Below are positions 8,917-17,813 of a stretch of DNA of 64,000 nucleotides, piece by piece. The notes under the pieces are model-generated. The model worked only from the letters and a program-made list of their open reading frames with translations. It did not search any database and was not told where the DNA came from. The translations under genes and the position numbers were made by a program. How positions within the stretch are numbered: position 1 is the first letter of the stretch; each line of letters starts with the position of its first letter. This stretch comes from Helicobacter sp. MIT 05-5294 (GTDB lineage Bacteria > Campylobacterota > Campylobacteria > Campylobacterales > Helicobacteraceae), in contig NZ_JRPA02000004.1 of NCBI RefSeq assembly GCF_000765675.1, forward strand, positions 62,001 through 126,000, given 5' to 3'.

Positions 8917-10302
8917 TTAGAAAGTATAGCGCACTTCGATTTGCAAACGATTCCTATCTTCGGAATCTGTTTCTGTTGCAGGTATAGGAGCAGTTCCAGC
9001 TTGTTTTGGAGCGACATTTTTATCCCTATCTGTGGTTAGCATTGCATAATACGCGCTTAGTCTTAGGTTTTTATTGTATTGCCAAATAATTGTTGGGGTA
9101 ATTTCTTGGAAGTCAATATCACCTCTGTTAAGTCTCGCGTATGTTAGCTCATTTGTCCCATTGACATAATCAATTCCAACCGATAGATTCTCTAGCACAT
9201 CATAATACAAGCTACCATAGAACACACTAAGTGAGTTGCCCTGCAACACACCCGGCATGGATTGTCCTTCAATTGGCAGTGTGGAAATGCTCACGCCTGT
9301 TGCGTTGTTTTCAAACCAAATTTGCCCAACTTTGTTAAACGAACCCTCATTATCCAAAGAAACTGCATAAGAATCTTTTGTATTACCCATATAGCCGATT
9401 TTCAATGCCAATGGCACATCATAATCATGGAATTTCACTCCCGCTTCTAGTGTATAGAGGTCTGCTCCACCACGGATTCTCTCACCATATACCGCAGGAT
9501 TAGCAAGAATATGGTCTCTATCATTATCTAAATTTGCAAACGCATATTGTCCTGTAATATGGAAGAGGCTATTGCTAAACCCTAGTTGCATAAACATTCC
9601 GCTATCTAAAATATCATCAATCTTAAATCCCCAAACTTGCAATCCGACATTACCCACATCAAAGTCATAGTTACCGATTGCCGCTAGAGTATAAAGAGGC
9701 TTAGTGATAGAACCACCTGTGTTGTTTCCTGTAGCAGCTCCAACATAACCCGCTTGGAAATCATCAATACTCCATGAGTCAAATGCACCTGCGACAAATG
9801 TCCAATGATTAATATCAGAGTTTAGTGCCAAAATCCCTGTCCCTCTATCATCTAATGGGTCATTAAGCGGGGTTGTTAGAATCATTTTACCCGCTTTAAT
9901 CGTGGTATTTGTGAAATCTGGTGTAATTACTGCATTAAACTCACCCACGCCAAAGCTTGAATCTTTGCCTGAACCTAAGCCCTTACCTAAGCCGGGAAAG
10001 TCATTTCCGTGATTTACATTTTGCTCTGGGTTGTGGTAGCGCACACTTAGATTCATCGCAATCCAATCATCGACAGGAGCTTTAAACAAAGCTTCCGCAC
10101 GCCATTGGTGTCTTGCTGCACCTCTATCAGAATTATCTTTTACATAATTTCTATCAGTGTATCTATCATCTCTGTAACGATAGCGAAGCATACCGCTAAC
10201 ATCTACACCCCTAATAGCCTCCTCTAAATCCTGCGCACTTGCGGTGCTTGTGATTCCACACACTGCAACACAGGCTGCTAAACTAAGTTTTACAAATTTC
10301 AT
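8917..10302 (-). CDS. Major outer membrane porin, MOMP/PorA family
   Basis: A 461-residue beta-barrel porin. Residues 1-23 form a signal peptide with an ASA cleavage site; the mature protein starts QDLEE and then has the GVDVSGMLRYRY opening typical of the Campylobacter/Helicobacter MOMP family. It ends in the EVRYTF outer-membrane signature with terminal Phe. It would form the main general diffusion pore of the outer membrane. AAGGAGAT precedes the ATG, an excellent ribosome site for a highly expressed protein. The upstream region has a tandem 11-bp repeat containing TATAAT. Both flanks carry REP-like debris, and it is a monocistronic unit. Confidence 0.92.
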   Translation of the reverse strand: MKFVKLSLAACVAVCGITSTASAQDLEEAIRGVDVSGMLRYRYRDDRYTDRNYVKDNSDRGAARHQWRAEALFKAPVDDWIAMNLSVRYHNPEQNVNHGNDFPGLGKGLGSGKDSSFGVGEFNAVITPDFTNTTIKAGKMILTTPLNDPLDDRGTGILALNSDINHWTFVAGAFDSWSIDDFQAGYVGAATGNNTGGSITKPLYTLAAIGNYDFDVGNVGLQVWGFKIDDILDSGMFMQLGFSNSLFHITGQYAFANLDNDRDHILANPAVYGERIRGGADLYTLEAGVKFHDYDVPLALKIGYMGNTKDSYAVSLDNEGSFNKVGQIWFENNATGVSISTLPIEGQSMPGVLQGNSLSVFYGSLYYDVLENLSVGIDYVNGTNELTYARLNRGDIDFQEITPTIIWQYNKNLRLSAYYAMLTTDRDKNVAPKQAGTAPIPATETDSEDRNRLQIEVRYTF

Positions 10303-10334
10303 TTTAATCTCCTTACTTTTGTAAAAGTCGGATT

Positions 10335-10372
10335 TATACTTAAATTATACTTAAATTATACTTAAATTATAC
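10335..10372 (-). promoter_or_regulatory. Tandem 11-bp repeats carrying TATAAT, porin promoter
   Basis: About three and a half perfect copies of TATACTTAAAT lie head to tail (10335-10372). Read on the minus strand they give three TATAAT boxes spaced exactly 11 bp apart, plus a TATAAA at 10333-10338 nearest the gene. The first TATAAT is 42 nt from the porin ATG. The array is the only promoter-like sequence upstream of the porin gene. Confidence 0.55.
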
Positions 10373-10384
10373 ACGAAAATGCGA

Positions 10385-10466
10385 TAGAATCGCCACTGCG
10401 TCATTGCGAGATTCTTTAATTTGGATTGCTTTGTCGCAACGCTTTGCGCAATGGCGTAACAGAATC
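10385..10466. repeat. Degenerate REP-like element
   Basis: CATTGCGAG at about 10404, then GGATTGCTTTGTCG and GCGCAATGGCG make a loose palindrome between the porin promoter and the end of metH. GGATTGCTTTRTCG recurs near 62656, supporting a dispersed repeat family. Confidence 0.5.
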
Positions 10467-10471
10467 CAATC

Positions 10472-13400
10472 CTAAATAGAAAAGTATTTCGCCTCAATGT
10501 GTGGCACAATCAAAGCCGAAGTCGTCGCTTCTGGCGTCATTTGATAGATTTGGCTTAAATGGATTCCAAACTCTTGGGGATTTAGCAACCTAAATAATCC
10601 CTCACTTAAAGCCAAATCCGGACACGCAGGATAGCCAAAGGAATAACGCGCACCACATTTGCAATCTAATCTAAGCTCCTCCCTCACGCGCGAATGCACG
10701 AAATCTGCCAACGCTTCAGCTAAATCCATACCCAAAGCATGGACCAAATAGTATTTATGGTATTGGGAATCTTTGTATAATTGCTGTTCAAAAGGCGCGA
10801 GATGATGTCCGCTAGATACCAAATGCAGGGCGCAAACATCTCCTTGCGGATTAAAATAATCGCTAAGGCATAGATAGGGCTTCTTGCGACTTCGTGGGAA
10901 TAAAAACTCTTCAGAATCCCTAAAATCACAATCCGCACTTAACTCCAAAATCAAGCCCTCCTCTAAATTCTTAGGCTCTTTTGTGCGCGTGTGAAAATAC
11001 CCATAAAGCACGATAGGAGCGAAGATTCCACACTCTATTAGTTCAAGCTTTAGCGATTCTAGCATTGGTTCTAGCTCCCGCACCTTTAACTCCAAATATT
11101 CCTCTTTTTTAAGCTTACTATAACCCCAACGATGCTTAAAAAGCAAGTCTTTATCTAACAAACCAAATACTTGCTCTATCTCTTGCGCATTAAGCGTTAA
11201 AGATTTACGCCCAAAAAATGGTGGTTTGTGGGTTGGATATTGGAAGTTTAACTCGCATTTTGTCGGTTTAGGCGTAGAATCTCGCGCTATTGTCTTAGCA
11301 AGTTTTACCGCCAAACGCGATTCCTTGCGCTTGGCAACCTCTTCTTTGGATTCTTCCTCTGCACACTCTTGCCTTGCTAAACTTGCCTTTTGACTTGGTA
11401 GCGTCAAATCGCTAAAATCCCCGCTTTGAATGATTTGCATTGCCGCGACACTATCAAATGCGTCTTTGCAATAAAAAATGATTCCATCATAATTTGGTTT
11501 GCAAAACTCCTCTACGAAGTTACGATTTAATGCCGCACCACCAAGCATAATAGGAATCGTGATTCCACGCCTTTTTAACTCCTCTAAGTTTTCTTTCATC
11601 ACCAAAGTAGATTTGACAAGCAAACCGCTCATTCCAATACAATCTACTTTTTGGGATTCTATGACTTCTAAAAACCGCTCCAATTCCGCCTTAATCCCGA
11701 TATTGACCACTTCAAAACCATTATTGGTTAAAATAATATCCACAAGATTCTTACCTACATCATGCACATCGCCTTTCACCGTTCCAAGCACAATAGTTGT
11801 TTTATGCGCACTCTGTTTTTTGGGTAAAAACTCATTGAGATAATCCACGCTTTTTTTCATCACTTCCGCACTTTGTAGCACAAAAGGTAGCTGCATTTCT
11901 CCATTTCCAAACCGCTCACCCACGATTTTCATCGCGTCAATTAGAATCTCATTGATAATCTTTTCGGGATTGATTTTATCTTTTGCAGTTGGAAGCAACT
12001 TTTGCATTGCGCCCAAATCCCCATTGATAAGGTATTTTTGGATTCTCTCCTCCTCACTTAGATTCTCTTTTTCTTGATTATTTTGTAACTGCATTCCCGC
12101 TTTGGATTCAAAATGCTTGATAAACGCATAAAGAGGCGCACTTGTCTTGTCATAATTAAAAATCAAGTCTTCGCAAACTTTAATATCTTCTGCATTCATT
12201 TGCGCGTAAGGAATCAAATGTGCGACATTCACGATTGCAGTGCTTAAGCCCTCTAAAACCGCGTGGTGCAAAAACACAGAATTAAGGCAGATTCTCCCCT
12301 CTTTGCTAAGTCCAAAAGAAATATTTGAAAGTCCCAAAGTGCTTCCAGCTTTGGGATAGAGTTTGCGCAATTCCTTGATAGCCTTAAGCGTTTCAATCCC
12401 CGCGGTAAAATACTCCTCATCTCCGCTACCAATCGTAAAGGTAAGCGTATCAAAGATAATATCTTCCTCGCGCAATTTATGCGTGATTTTCGCGCGTTCC
12501 ATCATTCTTTTAGCGCATTCTACTTTGCGCTCATAAGTCTTACACATTCCTTGTTCATCAATACTTAGACAGACAAGCACCGCGCCAAATTTTTTCGCTA
12601 AAGCTGCGACTTTGTCAAATTTTTCCACGCCATCTTCTAAATTGGCAGAATTGATAATCGGGCGTCCTCCGATTAATTTTAATGCAATCTCTAGCGCATT
12701 GACTTGCGTAGAATCGGGCATCAAAGGCAAAGGAATTTTCGTAGCATAGTGTGAAATAAGCTCCTGCATATCATGGCTTTCATCTCTTCCTGCAAACGCC
12801 ACACTCACATCTAAACAATGCGCTCCACTGCGCACTTGCGCATTTCCTACCCCCAATGCCCCCTCATAATCCTCTGTAAGGAGCAATTCACGAAATGCCT
12901 TAGAGCCTGTGGCGTTAGAACGCTCACCAATCAACAAGGGCGCGGGTTGTTGTTGCAATTCCAACACACTAAAGAGAGAAGCAATGCAAGGCTTAAAATC
13001 GCCTTTTGGTGGCAATGGAATCGCATTTTTTGTTTTTTGGACAAGTTGCCTAATGTGTTCTGGCGTCGTCCCACAACAGCCTCCAAGCAGCGCGACACCA
13101 GGAATCTCCAAGAAGTCCTTTTCAATCGTGCTAAATTCCTCTGCTTCCATAGGATAGAAAGTTACTCCGCCGCGATTCTGTGGCAATCCTGCGTTGGTAT
13201 GAATAGAGATAGGAAACTTACAAACTTCACTCAAAGCAACTAAATGCTTCCGCGCTAAATCCGGTCCAAGTCCGCAATTCATTCCTAAAGAAAGGAGAGA
13301 AAAAGGCTCTAAAATATGAAAAAGCGTCGCAATATCTGTGCCAATCAGCATAGAGCCATTGGTTTCAATCGTAACAGAAACCATAATTGGAATCTCCGGA

Positions 13401-13951
13401 GCAATCGCCTCACATGCGTGCAAAGCGGCTTTAATCTGCAAAGGATCTTGTGCAGTTTCTAGCAAAATAATATCCGCTCCTGCAGTCTTAAAACCCCCCA
13501 CGCACTCACAATATCCTTCAAACATACTTTGATAGTCAATATGCCCTAGGCTTGGCAATTTCGTTCCCGGACCCAAAGAAGCCGCCACAAAAAGTGCATT
13601 TTGTTGATTTTCTAGCACATTTTTGCGGTGCGATTCTATGCAGGATTTCGCGAGATTGACACCCAAACTCGCAATTTCCCTGCATTGGGATTCCAATCCA
13701 TATTCTGCCAATACCCACGGCATTACGCCAAAAGTATTTGTTTTAAGGATATTTGCTCCCGCTTGTAAATAGCTTGTATGAATATCGCAAATCACACTAG
13801 GCGCGTGAAGATTGAGTGCTTCAGAACAGCCCTCTAGCTTCTCTCCTTTGGAATTTTCTCCCCAACTAGGAATCTCTCTTTTTTGAATCTCTGTCCCCAT
13901 TGCCCCATCAAGGATTAAAACTTGCTGTTTTAATAATTCACTAATGCTCAC
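10472..13951 (-). CDS. metH: Cobalamin-dependent methionine synthase
   Basis: A complete four-module MetH of 1159 residues. The N-terminal homocysteine-binding barrel ends with the zinc ligands GMNCG and GGCCGTTP. A pterin/methyltetrahydrofolate module starts at LIGERSNATGSKAF. The B12 cap and Rossmann modules follow, with GDVHDVGKN giving the lower axial His. The C-terminal activation domain carries the GYPACPD AdoMet-binding motif. It methylates homocysteine from methyl-THF and can be reactivated by AdoMet. The start is taken as GTG 13951, one base after the DedA stop and with AAAAAGG upstream; an earlier in-frame GTG would overlap DedA. It is probably translated together with DedA. Confidence 0.95.
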   Translation of the reverse strand: MSISELLKQQVLILDGAMGTEIQKREIPSWGENSKGEKLEGCSEALNLHAPSVICDIHTSYLQAGANILKTNTFGVMPWVLAEYGLESQCREIASLGVNLAKSCIESHRKNVLENQQNALFVAASLGPGTKLPSLGHIDYQSMFEGYCECVGGFKTAGADIILLETAQDPLQIKAALHACEAIAPEIPIMVSVTIETNGSMLIGTDIATLFHILEPFSLLSLGMNCGLGPDLARKHLVALSEVCKFPISIHTNAGLPQNRGGVTFYPMEAEEFSTIEKDFLEIPGVALLGGCCGTTPEHIRQLVQKTKNAIPLPPKGDFKPCIASLFSVLELQQQPAPLLIGERSNATGSKAFRELLLTEDYEGALGVGNAQVRSGAHCLDVSVAFAGRDESHDMQELISHYATKIPLPLMPDSTQVNALEIALKLIGGRPIINSANLEDGVEKFDKVAALAKKFGAVLVCLSIDEQGMCKTYERKVECAKRMMERAKITHKLREEDIIFDTLTFTIGSGDEEYFTAGIETLKAIKELRKLYPKAGSTLGLSNISFGLSKEGRICLNSVFLHHAVLEGLSTAIVNVAHLIPYAQMNAEDIKVCEDLIFNYDKTSAPLYAFIKHFESKAGMQLQNNQEKENLSEEERIQKYLINGDLGAMQKLLPTAKDKINPEKIINEILIDAMKIVGERFGNGEMQLPFVLQSAEVMKKSVDYLNEFLPKKQSAHKTTIVLGTVKGDVHDVGKNLVDIILTNNGFEVVNIGIKAELERFLEVIESQKVDCIGMSGLLVKSTLVMKENLEELKRRGITIPIMLGGAALNRNFVEEFCKPNYDGIIFYCKDAFDSVAAMQIIQSGDFSDLTLPSQKASLARQECAEEESKEEVAKRKESRLAVKLAKTIARDSTPKPTKCELNFQYPTHKPPFFGRKSLTLNAQEIEQVFGLLDKDLLFKHRWGYSKLKKEEYLELKVRELEPMLESLKLELIECGIFAPIVLYGYFHTRTKEPKNLEEGLILELSADCDFRDSEEFLFPRSRKKPYLCLSDYFNPQGDVCALHLVSSGHHLAPFEQQLYKDSQYHKYYLVHALGMDLAEALADFVHSRVREELRLDCKCGARYSFGYPACPDLALSEGLFRLLNPQEFGIHLSQIYQMTPEATTSALIVPHIEAKYFSI

Positions 13952-13952
13952 T

Positions 13953-14513
13953 CTAACGCCTTTTTGTCGCACGACTTAGCCATAGCCATAGCCCACCTAT
14001 CAAAAAGAGGACAAACAAAGGCGCAAGGGCTGGATAATCCCCCAATATTTCAAAACCTTTGATTAGAATCCCGCCCGAAAAATATCCTAGGATTCCAATG
14101 CTCACACTCCACAGGATTGCACCTACCGCATTATAGAGATTGAATTTCACCAAAGAATAAGAAGTAAGAGCAATCGCAAGAGGAACGAGAGTCTTGAATC
14201 CATAAATGTATTTTTTGACAATCAAAATCACAGAACCATATCTGCGCATTAACAAATGCACCAAGGCGAGTTTGCGCCGATGTTTTGCGAGGTAAGGCTG
14301 CATCATTGCCTTTTGGTAACGCGCAAGATAAAACAATAACCAATCACCCAAAAAATTCGCCACAGCCGCGACTAGAATACTAAGGGTTAAATCCATTTTT
14401 CCCGCGAAGCTTAAAATACTCGCGCCAACAAGTGCGACGAATCCTCCCCCTAAAGAATAAAGAAATAAAATCGCATAGCCATATTTCGCAATCAAGTCTA
14501 TTGTTTCTTGCAT
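13953..14513 (-). CDS. DedA/SNARE-associated family membrane protein
   Basis: A 186-residue integral membrane protein with about five hydrophobic segments. The sequence around residues 30-100 (GASILSFAGKMDL, NFLGDWLLFYLARYQ, then a basic segment with RYGSVILIVKKYIYGFKTLVPL) matches DedA-family proteins, some of which help recycle lipid carriers such as undecaprenyl phosphate across the inner membrane. The family motif that is usually F/Y-x-R-x(n)-R-P is only partly kept: KKYIYGFKTLVP replaces the common RFIPGVR form. It sits directly before metH, with stop and GTG start one base apart, so the two genes are co-transcribed although no functional link is known. Confidence 0.85.
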   Translation of the reverse strand: MQETIDLIAKYGYAILFLYSLGGGFVALVGASILSFAGKMDLTLSILVAAVANFLGDWLLFYLARYQKAMMQPYLAKHRRKLALVHLLMRRYGSVILIVKKYIYGFKTLVPLAIALTSYSLVKFNLYNAVGAILWSVSIGILGYFSGGILIKGFEILGDYPALAPLFVLFLIGGLWLWLSRATKRR

Positions 14514-14570
14514 TATTTTCCTTAAAATTCTAATGGATTTAAAAGCAAAACTTTAACAGATTCTTGCTTT

Positions 14571-14588
14571 AAGATTCCACAGAATCTT
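14571..14588 (-). terminator. Small hairpin after the metal operon
   Basis: AAGATTC-CACA-GAATCTT is a perfect 7-bp inverted repeat immediately after the stop of the last gene of the 14589-19139 operon. It lacks a T-run, so termination is uncertain, and read-through into the DedA-metH pair is possible. Confidence 0.25.
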
Positions 14589-14825
14589 TTAAGATTTCGG
14601 ATAAAGCGAAGCGTGCCAAAGGCAAAACCCAACCAAAGCAATCCCCGCCCCAATATGCACGGCTTTTGCTGTTTTGTTGTCCATAAATAACGCACTTGTG
14701 CTTGTCAAAAACAAACTTGTTGCCATACCGATTTTTACCATTTCGCGTTTAGCTTCTAAAGTATTCTTTTCGTGTTTTATGGCAACTGCTATGGATTCGT
14801 TTTTTTGTAGTTTTTTAGTTCGCAT
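14589..14825 (-). CDS. Small membrane protein, last gene of ferrosome-like operon
   Basis: A 78-residue protein I do not recognise by name. A charged N-terminal ~30 residues is followed by two hydrophobic segments (about 31-48 and 55-70) linked by MDNKTAK, probably a helical hairpin. His57 and His66 lie in the second helix (AVHIGAGIALVGFCLWH) and could contact metal or haem; that is speculation. GGA in AAAGGAATCCA precedes the ATG. Its start overlaps the end of the 45-residue ORF upstream by 11 nt, indicating coupled translation. Position at the end of the metal-ATPase operon suggests an accessory role in the same membrane system. Confidence 0.7.
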   Translation of the reverse strand: MRTKKLQKNESIAVAIKHEKNTLEAKREMVKIGMATSLFLTSTSALFMDNKTAKAVHIGAGIALVGFCLWHASLYPKS

Positions 14826-14952
14826 TGGATTCCTTTATTTGTGTTCTATTCTTGCGTTGTTGGTGCTTTTTGTATTTTATTTGCGTATGCCTTAGGGTTT
14901 TAGCAGCTAAGATTCCACTTGCAAGAGTAGCCAACATTAATAAAACTTGCAT
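14815..14952 (-). CDS. 45-residue single-span membrane protein
   Basis: A short ORF missed by a 60-residue cut-off. The ATG at 14952 has a strong AAGGAAG ribosome site, begins directly after the P-type ATPase stop at 14953, and its stop overlaps the next gene. It starts with a hydrophobic stretch, MQVLLMLATLASGILAA, followed by a very basic tail rich in K, H, Q and R (KYKKHQQRKNR). The arrangement suggests an N-out or signal-anchor peptide with a cytosolic basic tail. I know no family for it. The tight spacing on both sides and the ribosome site are the main evidence that it is real. Confidence 0.6.
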   Translation of the reverse strand: MQVLLMLATLASGILAAKTLRHTQIKYKKHQQRKNRTQIKESNAN

Positions 14953-17058
14953 TTACTTCCTTTTGATTTGGATTCTTTGTAATGCGTTGAGCAAAAGTGC
15001 GATTGTCGTGCCATTGTGCATAAAAGCCGTTTGAATCGGGCTTAATTTGCCAAGACTTGCCAAAATCAAAATCAGTGAATTTACACTCACTGCGATTTTG
15101 AATCCTCTATGCACTTTATTGAGGCATTTTACAGCAAGTTCTCTTGCTTCTGCCACTACTTCAATATCATCGCGCAATAGCACAATATCCGCACTTGCCT
15201 TAGCAATATCCGCTCCTTTGTGCATACCGATTCCAACATCTGCGCGAATCAGCGCGGGTGCGTCATTAATCCCATCTCCGACAAAGGCGACCTTTTTACC
15301 CTCTTGCATAATTTTATCCAAAATCTCCGCTTTTTGTGTAGGTAATAATTCCGCATAATAGCGGTCAATCCCTAATTCTTTGGCAATTTGTTCGGCTTTT
15401 TGATAAGTATCCCCTGTGAGCATAATGATTTCTTTGACACCATTTTGACGCAAACGCGCTAAGGCGTCTTTGGCGTTTTCTCTTAAAGTATCTTTCAGCA
15501 AAATTACTCCCAAAAGTTTCTTTCCATAACCAATAAACAAAGGCATTTCACCACTTTTTAGAATCTTTTGGATTCTTGGCTCATAAGAAGCAAACGAAAT
15601 TTCCTCATCGTCTTCTAAAAAATGCCGTGAGCCAATCACAACACACTTGCCACCAATCTCACTTTTCACCCCATGCGCAACAATGAAGGTTACTTCATCG
15701 TGATGAAAATGCCTAAAATGCTTTTCCTTAGCGGCTTTAACGACTGCCTTTGCCACAGGGTGGAAATAATGCTCTTCAATACTTGCAGCGAGATTCAACA
15801 CCGCCTCCTTGTCCCATTCTTCATCAAAAGAATAGACATCAAGCACTTCCAAATCTCCTTTGGTTAGAGTGCCTGTTTTGTCAAATACAAAAACTTCGCT
15901 AAGTTGCAGGGATTCCAAACTTTTCGCGCCTTTGATAATAATCCCCTCCTTTCCTGCGTTTGAAATCGCAGATTTAAATGCAACGGGCGTTGTAAGCTTC
16001 AAAGCGCAAGAATAATCCGCTTGTAGCACACTAGCACTTCGCATTAAATCCTGCGTAAAAAGATAAGAAAGGATAGAAAGCCCAAGTGTAATAGGCACGA
16101 GAGAATCCGCCATTTTAGAGGCATTCAGCTCTTGCGAAGACTTTTGTATAAGCGTTTCTTCAATGTAAGTTTTAATCCGCGCCATTGCGGTTTGTTCCCC
16201 TACGGATTCCGCCCAAACTTTAATCTTGCCCTCTTGCACAATCGTGCCAGAAAGCACTTTATCTCCGTGCTTTTTCTGCATTGGCGTTGCTTCACCCGTC
16301 ATAGAAATTTGATTGACAAGTGCTTCTCCTTGCGTGATATGCCCATCAACTAGAATTGTATCTCCCGCGCCAATCACGACAATATCACCAACTTTAAGCT
16401 GTTCGCTTGGAACTTGCACTAAAATGCTTTTGCCCTGCTCCACTTTCTCTACCCAAGCTTCGCCGCCTTTTTGCTTTGCAAGTTCTTTGAGCAAATCATC
16501 GCTTTTATACATTGTCATTTCTTCAATGTATTCTCCAAGCGCAAGCATAAAATTCGTAGAATTTGCGGTTTTGAAATCTTGTAGATACAAAGAAATCGCA
16601 ACCGCCATAGCTTCTAATGTGCGGGAGTTGATTCCATTAGCTAGAGTTTCTTTAATCCCGCTAAAAAGCAAAGGAGCGGAGGCTATGCTAGAGAATCCTA
16701 ATTGGAGCTTAGGGCTTCGCAAAAAGGGAGAAATCACCAAAGCACTTCCAGCTCTTGCCACTTCTGCCGAGCTTGGAATCTCATCACGCAAAGCCAAATA
16801 GCTCTCTTCGTGCTTGTTGTTTTGAGATTCCATTTTTGCTTGTTCTAATGTGCTTTGAATTTGTGCAGTTAGCTCTTCTAAATCTCCTTTAAAGACAACA
16901 ATAATGTTCTGCAAAATCGCATTAATACGGACTTCTAAAACGCTAGGCAACACTTCAAGCAAGAGGCGCAAATGCAAAGGATTGATTTTGAATCCCGATT
17001 CGCTGATGTATTTAAAACGCGCTCTTGTTTTGGTTGTATGCAATAATTGGAGTTGCAT
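14953..17058 (-). CDS. P1B-6-like heavy-metal P-type ATPase (FezA-like)
   Basis: A 701-residue metal-pumping ATPase, counting from ATG 17058. An N-terminal HMA2-like region (HTTKTRARFKY) lacks the CxxC of copper or zinc ATPases. The core has TGE (near 254), the transmembrane metal site YSCALKLTTP (SCA at 350-352) in place of CPC or SPC, phosphorylation motif DKTGT (393-397), HP in HYFHP, and GDGINDAP. The SCA form defines the P1B-6 group as I recall it, which includes the ferrosome ATPase FezA; the substrate is thus inferred to be iron. In-frame ATGs at 17121 and 17094 overlap the upstream gene and are less likely. It is the sixth gene of an eight-gene operon. Confidence 0.85.
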   Translation of the reverse strand: MQLQLLHTTKTRARFKYISESGFKINPLHLRLLLEVLPSVLEVRINAILQNIIVVFKGDLEELTAQIQSTLEQAKMESQNNKHEESYLALRDEIPSSAEVARAGSALVISPFLRSPKLQLGFSSIASAPLLFSGIKETLANGINSRTLEAMAVAISLYLQDFKTANSTNFMLALGEYIEEMTMYKSDDLLKELAKQKGGEAWVEKVEQGKSILVQVPSEQLKVGDIVVIGAGDTILVDGHITQGEALVNQISMTGEATPMQKKHGDKVLSGTIVQEGKIKVWAESVGEQTAMARIKTYIEETLIQKSSQELNASKMADSLVPITLGLSILSYLFTQDLMRSASVLQADYSCALKLTTPVAFKSAISNAGKEGIIIKGAKSLESLQLSEVFVFDKTGTLTKGDLEVLDVYSFDEEWDKEAVLNLAASIEEHYFHPVAKAVVKAAKEKHFRHFHHDEVTFIVAHGVKSEIGGKCVVIGSRHFLEDDEEISFASYEPRIQKILKSGEMPLFIGYGKKLLGVILLKDTLRENAKDALARLRQNGVKEIIMLTGDTYQKAEQIAKELGIDRYYAELLPTQKAEILDKIMQEGKKVAFVGDGINDAPALIRADVGIGMHKGADIAKASADIVLLRDDIEVVAEARELAVKCLNKVHRGFKIAVSVNSLILILASLGKLSPIQTAFMHNGTTIALLLNALQRIQIKRK

Positions 17059-17065
17059 TGTGTTT

Positions 17066-17455
17066 TTAAGATTCTTGCGCGTCAAATTCGCCATCACTAA
17101 CTTCTGCTTTGGCGTCTTCATAACGCTCTTTTAACTCTTCTATTCCGCTTTCAAACAAGCTACTTACTTTCGCAAATCCTTTAAAAATCGCTCTTTGGGC
17201 GTTTTCATTGGTCAAAATAAAAGTCGCTACTGCGCCAATAAGTGCGCCTTTTAAAAAGTCTTTTTGTGCATTATCGCCGCCTAAAAGACCATTGAAGTTT
17301 TGTGAAAAAATACCTTGATTTGCATTATTATTTGCAGTATTCTGCTGATTTGGGATTCCATATTGTGCGTTATTTTGCGCATTATTATTCCCAAAGCTTG
17401 CATTGTTTTGTGCATTTTGATAAATGTAGGGATTATTTGGATTGGGTTGAGACAT
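17066..17455 (-). CDS. Asn/Gln-rich YtxH-like membrane protein of ferrosome-like operon
   Basis: A 129-residue protein in two parts. The first 64 residues are low complexity, with 20 Asn and 10 Gln. Then comes a glycine-containing hydrophobic helix (FLKGALIGAVATFIL, about 68-82) and a charged amphipathic helix ending in an acidic tail, the layout of YtxH-like proteins. The ribosome site is AAGGAG in front of the ATG. It directly precedes the metal ATPase with 7 nt between stop and start. I infer a structural or membrane-associated role in the same system; the N/Q-rich arm could drive self-association. No enzymatic motif is visible. Confidence 0.75.
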   Translation of the reverse strand: MSQPNPNNPYIYQNAQNNASFGNNNAQNNAQYGIPNQQNTANNNANQGIFSQNFNGLLGGDNAQKDFLKGALIGAVATFILTNENAQRAIFKGFAKVSSLFESGIEELKERYEDAKAEVSDGEFDAQES

Positions 17456-17477
17456 AAAAACTCCTTGTTTGTTAGAT

Positions 17478-17810
17478 TTAAGATTTTGGATTCAAACTAT
17501 TTTTGGGGTTTGCAAGTGCTTGGATTCCATACACACTTGCTAAACCAATGCCGACTAAAGCCGCAGCTTCTAAAACATTTTTAAACGGTGATTGTGTGCT
17601 TCCTAGCGCATTAGCCGCTGCGATTCCACACGCAGTAATCACTCCGCCCTCTATTGTAGCAACTGCTGCATTTTTAATGGCTTCCTTTTGCGTGATTGCG
17701 CCTTGTTTGACTTTAGAATACTCATAAGCTCCACTGACCATAAAAGCGATAATGCCCCCACTTAATGCGTGTCCTGCGATAGAGCGTGGCGTTCCGGTAT
17801 TAAAAATCAT
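17478..17810 (-). CDS. Glycine-rich membrane protein with MamC-like pattern
   Basis: A 110-residue hydrophobic protein with three glycine/alanine-rich segments (about 13-28, 48-70 and 80-98). The middle part, KQGAITQKEA followed by ATIEGGVITA and AAANALG, is reminiscent of the magnetosome protein MamC (Mms13), where a short basic loop with an ITNTEA-type sequence connects two membrane helices. This resemblance is from memory and could reflect composition only. The gene sits between two YtxH-like genes in the operon, 3 nt after the preceding stop. A membrane-structuring role in a metal compartment is inference. Confidence 0.7.
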   Translation of the reverse strand: MIFNTGTPRSIAGHALSGGIIAFMVSGAYEYSKVKQGAITQKEAIKNAAVATIEGGVITACGIAAANALGSTQSPFKNVLEAAALVGIGLASVYGIQALANPKNSLNPKS

Positions 17811-17813
17811 TGT

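Noticed and set aside
10335-10372. CRISPR-like array
   Set aside because: The repeats are only 11 bp with no spacers; they form a simple tandem array.
12818-13243. 141-residue plus-strand ORF inside metH
   Set aside because: It is antisense to a well-supported MetH domain and lacks a coding pattern.
14953-17058. Copper-exporting CopA call for the P-type ATPase
   Set aside because: The CPC membrane motif and N-terminal CxxC of CopA are missing; SCA is present instead.
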